Assembly (NCBI GenBank): GCA_903896585.1
Contig: CAITYI010000383.1
Coordinates: 1 to 8,210, forward strand
Direction of reading: 5' to 3'
Length of the DNA: 8,210 bases
Source of the DNA: an uncultured bacterium
Lineage (GTDB): Bacteria > Actinomycetota > Actinomycetes > S36-B12
The first letter of the stretch is position 1; the number at the start of each line of letters is the position of its first letter. Under the pieces are notes generated by a model. It made no database searches. It was not told the origin of the DNA and worked only from the letters and a program-made list of their open reading frames with translations. A program made the translations under genes and the position numbers. Of this stretch, positions 1 through 5,715 are shown in pieces.

Positions 1-1067
1 GTAAAGAATTGCGTCGCAAGAAGTCGATGACTGACATCACGTTTTTCGAGTTCTTTGTTGGTGCGGTTACCTCGATAGTAGATCGCGTCGTAGCCGCCCC
101 ACAGAATGCGGTTATCTGGGGTGCGACGGTAGTAATGGAATTGGTTACCGATATCGGTCATGCCTTGGTTTTGAGACCAACCAATATCCGTTAATTGAGT
201 GTCAGTGAGTGGTTCAGTGACAAGCACATGATCAAAGACTGGCAATACCCGATACCGCAAACGCTTCAGCAGCGGAGTGAATCCATTAGTGGCAATAACA
301 ACCTGAGCAGAGCGCACCGATGCGAATGGAGTCTGCAGCGCCACCCCACCGTCAAGTCGTCTAGCGAGAAGCGATGCTGGGGTATTTTCATAGATACGCA
401 CACCGCGAGCTAACGCAGATCGCTTGAGTCCCCAACTCAGTCGGGCCGGATCCATCAAGCCGCTTCCGGTGTGGACTCGTAATCCACCGAGGTACGTGGG
501 TGAGTGAACATCTGCCTGCATCTGGTCACGGTCAAGCAACTCGGTGGTATCTCCCCATTTTGCATGCAGCGCATGCATTGCCTCGAGGGCTTTCACCGAA
601 TGATCGTTGAGTGCAACCGCAGTTTTACCCACAATGCGCAAATCGGCATCAATCCCCTCTGCTTGGGTGAAATCGACGATTGCATTGAGGTTCTCGCTAC
701 CCAGACGTACCAATGTGTCCATTTCCTGTGGCCAGATCGCTTCGCCGTGTGCAAGCCCATGGGTCAGGGAACCGGAAATAAATCCACCATTGCGACCGGA
801 GCCGCCAAATGCGATTGTCTCTGCCTCGAGCAGAATGACATCGCGCTGAGGATCCTGTTCTTTTGCCAAAATGGCAGTCCACAACCCGGTGAAACCTCCG
901 CCAATAATGACAAGATCACATTCTTTGTTTGCAATCAATTGCGAGCACGGCTCTGGCGCACCTGGCTGATCGGTCCAATACGGGGCATGAATGGTGTCGA
1001 CGAGGGACCGTTCCACAAAATCTGCGGCGGGGTTTTGATCGCGTCCTGTGCTTGTAATGATTGTCAT
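1..1067 (-). CDS. FAD-dependent oxidoreductase, DAO family, PuuB-like amine oxidase (partial, C-terminus off the left edge)
   Basis: This flavoenzyme probably oxidises an amine, releasing an aldehyde or imine; the closest well-known relative is gamma-glutamylputrescine oxidase PuuB. The frame is open from ATG at 1067 to the window edge (355 full codons; the family is usually 420-470 residues, so the C-terminal part is missing). A Rossmann dinucleotide-binding fold begins near residue 51 with DLVIIGGGFTG, and the ribose-binding acidic residue is E81 in ILLEAE. The DAO-family motif AFGGSGRNGG follows at about 86-95, matching the GFGASGRNGG of PuuB. Further on come RVHTGSGLMDPARL and, late in the visible part, FHYYRRTPDNRILWGG, both typical of this family. 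ATG overlaps the stop of the transporter ATPase as ATGA, with no clear Shine-Dalgarno, so translation is probably coupled. The neighbours imply that the substrate is what the transporter imports. The family is certain; the exact amine is inferred. Confidence 0.88.
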   Translation of the reverse strand, partial: MTIITSTGRDQNPAADFVERSLVDTIHAPYWTDQPGAPEPCSQLIANKECDLVIIGGGFTGLWTAILAKEQDPQRDVILLEAETIAFGGSGRNGGFISGSLTHGLAHGEAIWPQEMDTLVRLGSENLNAIVDFTQAEGIDADLRIVGKTAVALNDHSVKALEAMHALHAKWGDTTELLDRDQMQADVHSPTYLGGLRVHTGSGLMDPARLSWGLKRSALARGVRIYENTPASLLARRLDGGVALQTPFASVRSAQVVIATNGFTPLLKRLRYRVLPVFDHVLVTEPLTDTQLTDIGWSQNQGMTDIGNQFHYYRRTPDNRILWGGYDAIYYRGNRTNKELEKRDVSHRLLATQFF

Positions 1068-2143
1068 GGATGAACCTGGAGAAGCACCGCCGTTTGTGGA
1101 TCCCACGAGAGTCCGACCTGATCACCCACATGGTGTTGCGGCGCACCCGGGTGACTCGCGACAATCACGTCCTCCACCTCTGGGACGCGCACAGATGTAC
1201 TCGATGATCCTCCATAGAAGTGCGTTTCAATAATCGTGCCGACCAGCAGCGGATTATCGGTAGATGTCACCCCGGTTACCCGAACATCTTCGGGGCGCAA
1301 CACAAGCACTGCACCGCCGGAAATGTGATCGGGGTTGTGACAGGGAAAGGTGGATCCATAGGCGCTGAAGGAACTCTCGCTTGCGGTGCCGTGGAGCAGC
1401 GACCCACTCCCAATGAAGTCGGCCACGAATACATTTGCGGGCTGTGCATACAGGGTGACCGGATCGGCAATTTGCTGCACGCGACCTTCATGCATGACCG
1501 CGATTCGATCCGCCATGCTCATGGCTTCTTCTTGGTCGTGGGTGACCACCACGAATGTGATTCCCACTTCATGTTGCAGGCGCTTTAACTCAATCTGCAT
1601 TTCCGCCCGCACCTTGCGATCAAGGGCGGATAGAGGTTCGTCAAGAAGCAAAAGGCGCGGACGTTTCACAATTGCGCGTGCTAACGCAACCCGCTGGCGC
1701 TGACCACCGGATAGTTGTGCGGGTCGCACCGAGGCCTTGTCGGTTAAACCGGTTGTGACAAGTACTTCCTCGACCCGCTGCGCAATTTCTTCTTTGCTCA
1801 GACCTTCGCGCTGTAGGCCATACATAATGTTTTTGCGCACATTCATGTGCGGGAAGAGTGCATAGGACTGGAACATCAGGTTCACCGGACGCTTATTGGG
1901 CGGTAACGCCAACAGATTAATAGGTGTCGACGAGTCTGGCCCGAGAATGCTGATGGATCCAACATCGGGGTCCTCGAACCCGGCGATTGATCGAAGCAGT
2001 GTGGTTTTACCGCACCCCGAGGGACCTAACAGTGCAAAGAATTCGTTTTGTCTGATATTAAGACTGACATTATCCAGGGCAACAACGTCTCCATAGGCTT
2101 TGCTGACGCCCGTGATAGTTAACAGTGGTGTTTCCAGTGTCAT
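1064..2143 (-). CDS. potA: Polyamine-type ABC transporter ATP-binding protein (PotA-like)
   Basis: This is the cytoplasmic ATPase that powers the importer encoded upstream in the same operon. All ABC motifs are intact in 359 residues: Walker A GPSGCGKTT at 40-48, Q-loop Q92 in FQSYALFPH, signature LSGGQRQRVALARA from 144, Walker B LLLLDEP at 164-170, D-loop SALD at 172-175 and switch histidine H202 in VVTHDQEEA. A C-terminal TOBE-type region (about 240-359) containing the VLRPEDVRV element follows, as in PotA/CysA/MalK-class ATPases. The length is close to that of E. coli PotA. The ATG at 2143 overlaps the stop of the PotC-like permease in an ATGA junction and lacks a convincing Shine-Dalgarno, which suggests coupled translation. 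The polyamine assignment rests mainly on the neighbouring permeases and binding protein; the ATPase alone would fit other members of this broad import class. Confidence 0.95.
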   Translation of the reverse strand: MTLETPLLTITGVSKAYGDVVALDNVSLNIRQNEFFALLGPSGCGKTTLLRSIAGFEDPDVGSISILGPDSSTPINLLALPPNKRPVNLMFQSYALFPHMNVRKNIMYGLQREGLSKEEIAQRVEEVLVTTGLTDKASVRPAQLSGGQRQRVALARAIVKRPRLLLLDEPLSALDRKVRAEMQIELKRLQHEVGITFVVVTHDQEEAMSMADRIAVMHEGRVQQIADPVTLYAQPANVFVADFIGSGSLLHGTASESSFSAYGSTFPCHNPDHISGGAVLVLRPEDVRVTGVTSTDNPLLVGTIIETHFYGGSSSTSVRVPEVEDVIVASHPGAPQHHVGDQVGLSWDPQTAVLLQVHP

Positions 2144-2910
2144 ACGGAATCCGTAAGTCGGGTGATCCGCTGAGCGGATATCACAATGGTGAAACTGACA
2201 AGCAACAGCAAGGCAGCTAGTGCATTGATTTCTGGGGTCACACCGAAACGGACCATTGAGTAAATGACAATGGGCAATGTTGGTGTGGTGGGTCCGTTGG
2301 TGAAGTAGGTAACAACAAATTCGTCAAGGCTCAGGGTGAAGACTAATAGGGCACCGGCAATAATTCCGGGTGCCAAGCTGGGCAGAGTGATTCTGAAGAA
2401 CGTGGTGAATGCACTCGCACCCAGGTCCCTACTTGCTTCCTCGAGACTGGAATCCGTTTGACCGATTCGGGCAATGACCACTGCGGCCACAAATGCCATG
2501 CCAAACACCACGTGCGCCAGCAGTACTGAGAAAAGACTGAGAGTCACACCGATCAAGGAAAAGAACGCGAGCAACCCAATGGCTAATACCAGGTCGGGGA
2601 TAATTGCCGGCGCGAGGCTGTACGCCTCCACCACGGTTGACCTGAAGTAGCGGGCAACACCAATGGCGAGCAATGTACCCAAAATGGTGGCGAGAATCGT
2701 GGCACCGACCGCCACGATCATGGTGTTGACAAACCCTTGTCGAATCAGGTCATTGTTGAACAGTGCCGAGTACCACTGGGTACTGAAACCTGTCCACGTG
2801 AATGGATTCTTGCTGGCATTGAAACTCATGACAACAAGTACCGCAATGGGTATGTACAGGAACGCATAGGTGCCAATCAGTGGCACGCGGAGCCAGCCGA
2901 GTTTATGCAC
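2140..2910 (-). CDS. potC: Polyamine-type ABC transporter permease (PotC/PotI-like)
   Basis: This is one of the two membrane subunits of the importer. The 256-residue protein has about six hydrophobic segments (roughly 9-30, 61-86, 95-120, 125-147, 180-200 and 228-247). The cytoplasmic EAA loop that docks on the ATPase is at 158-181 (EASRDLGASAFTTFFRITLP). The stretch SLDEFVVTYFTNGP at 194-207 is characteristic of PotC/PotI-type permeases. The start is GTG at 2910, eight bases inside the end of the PotB-like gene; reading upstream in frame, a TGA stop appears three codons earlier with no other start between, so GTG is well supported. The gene's own stop overlaps the ATPase start. Substrate specificity cannot be read from the permease itself. 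Confidence 0.94.
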   Translation of the reverse strand: MHKLGWLRVPLIGTYAFLYIPIAVLVVMSFNASKNPFTWTGFSTQWYSALFNNDLIRQGFVNTMIVAVGATILATILGTLLAIGVARYFRSTVVEAYSLAPAIIPDLVLAIGLLAFFSLIGVTLSLFSVLLAHVVFGMAFVAAVVIARIGQTDSSLEEASRDLGASAFTTFFRITLPSLAPGIIAGALLVFTLSLDEFVVTYFTNGPTTPTLPIVIYSMVRFGVTPEINALAALLLLVSFTIVISAQRITRLTDSV

Positions 2911-3811
2911 GACTACTCATCCGCTTCCCGGTTCCATTGATCCGCCGGGAAATCGCCGCTTGCATGGCGAAGAGAATGACAAGGAGCGAAATCACAAAGA
3001 GCGCAAGCACCGCACCAAATGGCCAGTCACGTGCCTCCAGGAATTGATCGCGGATCAAATTGCCCACCATCACGGTTTTCCCACCGCCCAGCAGTTCGGG
3101 AACAACGAAGTTGCCCAAGCTGGGCACGAAAACAAAAATGGCGCCGATCATGACACCGGGCAGGGTGAGCGGAAGGGTGACATCGAAAAACGCACGCGCT
3201 CGAGATGCACCCAAATTTCCAGCGGCCTCCACCAATTGACGATCGAGTCGTTCAATGGATGCGTAAACGGGCAGGATCACCAGGGGCAGGTAGGCGTACA
3301 CCAAACCCACAATCACCGCGCCGGGTGTGTACAGCAATCCAATGGGTGCACTGATGATCCCGGCATCCACCAGTGAGGAGTTAATCGGACCCTCGGAGTT
3401 GAGCAGAATGATCCAGGCATAGGTGCGAATCAGGAAGTTCGTCCAAAAAGGGAGCACCACCATGACCAGCGCAACGGTGCGCCAGCGAGCGGGCAGTTTC
3501 GCAATCGCGTAGGCGGTCGGATATCCGATCAGCAGCGCCAGCAGGGTGGTTGTTCCTGCAATGACCAGTGAATTACTAAATACCTGGATGTACACGGGCT
3601 CAAATGCGCGCACATAGTTGTCAAATGTGAACTCCCATACGATTCCGCCGAAACGACCGCGCTGGAAGAACGAGTACACCAAAACCAGCAGAACCGGAAT
3701 GGCCATAAAAGCCGTGATGTAAATCAAGCCGGGACCGGCAAAGACGGTACGACCGATCAGGGCGCGGCGCCGTGCGGCGCCACGCCCTGACGTGGGGGTC
3801 GTTGTTGACAT
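2903..3811 (-). CDS. potB: Polyamine-type ABC transporter permease (PotB/PotH-like)
   Basis: This is the second membrane subunit, pairing with the PotC-like permease. It has 302 residues with a charged N-terminal tail rich in Arg and Ala, then about six membrane segments (roughly 22-49, 78-105, 113-136, 155-182, 217-240 and 265-288). The motif FWTNFLIRTYAW at 122-133 is a hallmark of PotB/PotH-type subunits. The EAA loop lies at 195-219 (EAAGNLGASRARAFFDVTLP). The ATG at 3811 is ten bases downstream of the binding-protein stop. No good Shine-Dalgarno precedes it, and a small inverted repeat lies at the end of the binding-protein gene. The order binding protein, PotB-type, PotC-type, ATPase is a common arrangement for such operons in Actinobacteria. 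Confidence 0.94.
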   Translation of the reverse strand: MSTTTPTSGRGAARRRALIGRTVFAGPGLIYITAFMAIPVLLVLVYSFFQRGRFGGIVWEFTFDNYVRAFEPVYIQVFSNSLVIAGTTTLLALLIGYPTAYAIAKLPARWRTVALVMVVLPFWTNFLIRTYAWIILLNSEGPINSSLVDAGIISAPIGLLYTPGAVIVGLVYAYLPLVILPVYASIERLDRQLVEAAGNLGASRARAFFDVTLPLTLPGVMIGAIFVFVPSLGNFVVPELLGGGKTVMVGNLIRDQFLEARDWPFGAVLALFVISLLVILFAMQAAISRRINGTGKRMSSRA

Positions 3812-3821
3812 GTAGTGCTGT

Positions 3822-4934
3822 TTAGCTCGAGGTCACCTCGGTGGCAATCTTGGTGTACAGCGGACCTGCTTCACCAAGATCAACCAGTGACTCACCCTCG
3901 AGCAACTGCGCGGGTGTCAAACCCATGTTTGGATACGTCGCTGCCAATCCGGCACCGACAGCATCCATGGCTCCCTTATTAGGAACCTTGTACAGAATGT
4001 TTTCCGCCACCCAAGCATGGTTCGCTGGATCGAGGATGTAGTTGATGTAGGCGTGTGCAGCTTCCTTGTTCTTGGAAGTCTTCAGAATCACCATGGTGTC
4101 TGCCCACAGGTCACTGCCCTCGGAAGGAACCACAAACTTGATGTCTGGGTTTTCGGCCGTGCCGTAGTTGCACCAGCCATCCCAGGCAACAACGGCATTT
4201 GCTTCACCGGAGACCAAACGTGAATAGAAGGTCGTGTCATCGTATGCGAGTAAACCTGGTTTCGCTGCAATGAGTTTTTCCTTGACCTGCTCCATCTCTG
4301 CTTCGTCGGTGGTGTTCGCGGAGAAGCCGAGTGCCTTCTGAGCTGGCAACATCAGCCAACGCTCGGTCGCTAGAGCGGTGACCTTGCCGTTGTTCTCAGC
4401 AGATGGCTCCAAGATCGCGTTCCAACTGGTGGGTTCTTCGATCAGGTCACTGCGATAACAGATTCCGGTGGTGCCCCATGCGTAGGGAACTGAGAATTTA
4501 TTGCCCGGATCGTAAGCAAGGTTTTGTGCTTCGGGATACAGATTGGTCAGATTCGGAATGAACTCGGGGTTGAGTGTTTCGATCAACCCAGCTTCATTGA
4601 GTGCCTGAGCGAATTGGCCCGAAACGAATGCCACGTCAATTCCAGAGTCCCCACCCGCGGTGAGTTTGGCCATAATTTCTTCGTTTGTGGCGTGGTTGGT
4701 AATGGTCATGGGGGTGCCCACCGCTGCCTCGAAATTGGCGGCCATGTCCTCGGGGTAGTAACCGGCCCAGTTGGACACGGTGAGGGACTGCTGGGTGAGG
4801 TCTGCATCAGGGTTGAGATCCGATGCAGCCGAATCGCCGCCCCCACATGCTGACAGCACCAGTGCTGCTGAGGCCACGGTGGCCAAGATGGCGCCGGTCC
4901 GGCGGACCGAGCGCTGAGTTATCGGTCGATGCAT
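3822..4934 (-). CDS. potD: Polyamine-type ABC transporter substrate-binding lipoprotein (PotD-like)
   Basis: This extracytoplasmic receptor captures the substrate for the importer and is first in the operon. Of its 370 residues, the N-terminus has a basic region (RPITQRSVRRTG), a hydrophobic stretch and the lipobox LSAC with the lipidated cysteine at C30, followed by GGG and a polar linker. The mature domain starts with a beta-strand containing SNWAGYYPEDMAANFE (54-69), the usual opening of PotD/PotF-type proteins. Compared from memory with E. coli PotD, the pocket aromatics appear retained: W56 and Y59 (PotD W34, Y37), W251 in AWDGW (PotD W229) and the W277-x-D279 pair in LWADTMVI (PotD W255/D257). 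PotD T35 and E36 are replaced by A57 and G58, so the ligand may differ from spermidine. A clear AAGGAG ribosome site precedes ATG 4934. The family is certain; the exact ligand is not known. Confidence 0.94.
   Translation of the reverse strand: MHRPITQRSVRRTGAILATVASAALVLSACGGGDSAASDLNPDADLTQQSLTVSNWAGYYPEDMAANFEAAVGTPMTITNHATNEEIMAKLTAGGDSGIDVAFVSGQFAQALNEAGLIETLNPEFIPNLTNLYPEAQNLAYDPGNKFSVPYAWGTTGICYRSDLIEEPTSWNAILEPSAENNGKVTALATERWLMLPAQKALGFSANTTDEAEMEQVKEKLIAAKPGLLAYDDTTFYSRLVSGEANAVVAWDGWCNYGTAENPDIKFVVPSEGSDLWADTMVILKTSKNKEAAHAYINYILDPANHAWVAENILYKVPNKGAMDAVGAGLAATYPNMGLTPAQLLEGESLVDLGEAGPLYTKIATEVTSS
3828..3840. repeat. Short GC-rich inverted repeat at the binding-protein/permease junction
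   Basis: CGAGG and CCTCG flank a three-base centre, giving a 13-base near-perfect palindrome. It lies in the last codons of the binding-protein gene, about 17 bases before the permease start. A hairpin here could lower permease expression relative to the binding protein, as in some other importer operons. It is short and overlaps coding sequence, so chance is a real alternative. Confidence 0.25.
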
Positions 4935-4939
4935 CTGCT

Positions 4940-4945
4940 CTCCTT
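4940..4945 (-). promoter_or_regulatory. Shine-Dalgarno of the binding-protein gene
   Basis: On the minus strand AAGGAG lies five bases before the ATG at 4934. It is the only strong Shine-Dalgarno seen for any gene start in the window, and it fits the high expression expected of the first, stoichiometrically abundant subunit of an importer. Confidence 0.8.
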
Positions 4946-4954
4946 CGATAAAAA

Positions 4955-4970
4955 CTGAATCTCAGTTCAG
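4955..4970. promoter_or_regulatory. Inverted repeat, candidate operator in the leader of the transport operon
   Basis: CTGAA and TTCAG arms (4955-4959 and 4966-4970) flank six bases. The site lies just upstream of the binding-protein ribosome site, so it would be in the leader or promoter of the minus-strand operon. The spacing is compatible with a dimeric repressor. The arms are short and differ from those of the repeat at 5021-5034, so common recognition by one TetR protein is not shown. Confidence 0.35.
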
Positions 4971-5020
4971 ATTATTAAATAGCATAAGGAGCGCATATTT
5001 CACCTAAATGTGCAAATTGT

Positions 5021-5034
5021 TAAACCCGTGTTTA
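5021..5034. promoter_or_regulatory. Inverted repeat, candidate TetR autoregulatory operator
   Basis: TAAAC and GTTTA arms flank CCGT, forming a 14-base inverted repeat. It ends ten bases upstream of the inferred -10 of the regulator gene, so it occupies the -35 and spacer region of that promoter. TetR proteins commonly bind such symmetrical sites in their own divergent promoters. The position is better evidence than the short arm length. Confidence 0.45.
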
Positions 5035-5043
5035 GAAATCTCC

Positions 5044-5049
5044 TAGACT
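5044..5049 (+). promoter_or_regulatory. Candidate -10 hexamer of a leaderless tetR promoter
   Basis: TAGACT fits the actinobacterial TANNNT -10 pattern. It ends six bases before GTG 5056, exactly the distance expected if transcription starts at the first base of the start codon. TTGTTA at 5017-5022 could act as a -35, but its spacing (21 bases) is long; TTAAAC at 5020-5025 has an 18-base spacing. Confidence 0.55.
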
Positions 5050-5055
5050 GCGGGC

Positions 5056-5715
5056 GTGGCGAAGACAAGTGAACGCAAAGCTGACCTGATTTCTGCGGCT
5101 CAGCGGGCACTTGCCGAGCATGGCTCCGCCGTTCGCCTCAACCAGATAGCCGAAGCGGCCGGAGTTTCCTCCGGAGCCATCCTCTATCACTATGCCGGCA
5201 TTGACGAACTTCTCGTGGAGGCCAATCGCGCCGGCATGGAGCGCTTTTATAACGAGCGTCTCGAAATGATCGCCTCGATTCCCGACCCTGCTGAGCGGTT
5301 GGAACGCATAATTTCTTTGGGTGTTCCGAGAAGCGCCGAAGATGAAGATGTGCGGTTACTGTGTTCGCTCGGCGGTGAGGCCGCCCGCAACACCATGTAT
5401 GCCGTTCTCCTCACCTCGCTTTACGACCGGCAGGTGGGCTTGTATCAAGGCATCCTGGAATTGGGGGTCAGCCAAGGGGTATTCCACCTTGCTCAAGGAT
5501 CCCTCACGATTGCGCGCAACCTCGTGGCCCTCGAGGATGCCTACGGTTACCGAATAATTGCCAAACACCCGACCTTGGACTACTCCAGTGCTGTTGACTT
5601 AATCCTTGAATATGCTCGCCTAGCCACCGGTCACGCACTACTCACCTCGAAACCCGCCTCAAAGGCTCACCCTAGGAAAATAACAACCATTCAACCCAGA
5701 AGAGAAAACCAATGA
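5056..5715 (+). CDS. TetR family transcriptional regulator (BetI-like)
   Basis: A one-component, ligand-sensing DNA-binding protein of 219 residues, the usual TetR length. Helix 1 starts near residue 7 (RKADLISAAQRALAEHG). The helix-turn-helix is at about 27-46 (RLNQIAEAAGVSSGAILYHY), followed by AGIDELL, the pattern seen in BetI and related members. The C-terminal ligand and dimer domain is mostly helical and diverges as usual; a basic tail with KPASKAHPRK and QPRRENQ closes the protein. The start is GTG 5056: an in-frame TAG sits at 5044-5046 and no other start codon lies between, and the next in-frame start candidates fall too far into the fold. There is no Shine-Dalgarno, consistent with leaderless translation. 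It is divergent from the transporter operon and overlaps the next gene, so it probably represses itself and may control the importer. The ligand is unknown; an amine or a glycosylated product are guesses. Confidence 0.92.
   Translation: MAKTSERKADLISAAQRALAEHGSAVRLNQIAEAAGVSSGAILYHYAGIDELLVEANRAGMERFYNERLEMIASIPDPAERLERIISLGVPRSAEDEDVRLLCSLGGEAARNTMYAVLLTSLYDRQVGLYQGILELGVSQGVFHLAQGSLTIARNLVALEDAYGYRIIAKHPTLDYSSAVDLILEYARLATGHALLTSKPASKAHPRKITTIQPRRENQ

Larger units (their letters stand above)
4935..5055. promoter_or_regulatory. Divergent intergenic regulatory region between the transport operon and the tetR operon
   Basis: This 121-base stretch is the only substantial non-coding DNA in the window and is markedly A+T-richer than its flanks. 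It must hold the promoters for both divergent operons. On the minus strand TATGCT (4981-4986) is a possible -10 for the binding-protein gene, but no convincing -35 sits at the right distance. Two inverted repeats and a probable leaderless promoter for the regulator are listed separately. Confidence 0.75.

Noticed and set aside
504..1073. Plus-strand open frame (189 codons) near the left end
   Set aside because: It is antisense to the FAD oxidoreductase, which has clear dinucleotide-binding and GRNGG motifs; the plus-strand product is rich in Cys and His and resembles no family.
2870..3376. Plus-strand open frame (168 codons) over the permease genes
   Set aside because: Its product is rich in His, Gln and Asn with scattered charges, as expected of the complement of a hydrophobic permease; both permeases on the other strand are well supported.
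4981..4986. TATGCT on the minus strand as a definite -10 of the transport operon
   Set aside because: The best -35 lookalike (TTGCAC) is about 23 bases away, too far for a standard promoter, so it is kept only as a mention within the intergenic region.
5000..5018. Imperfect dyad ATTT-CAC ... GTG-CAAAT in the intergenic region
   Set aside because: The two arms are out of register by one base and the region is A+T-rich, so symmetry of this quality is expected by chance.
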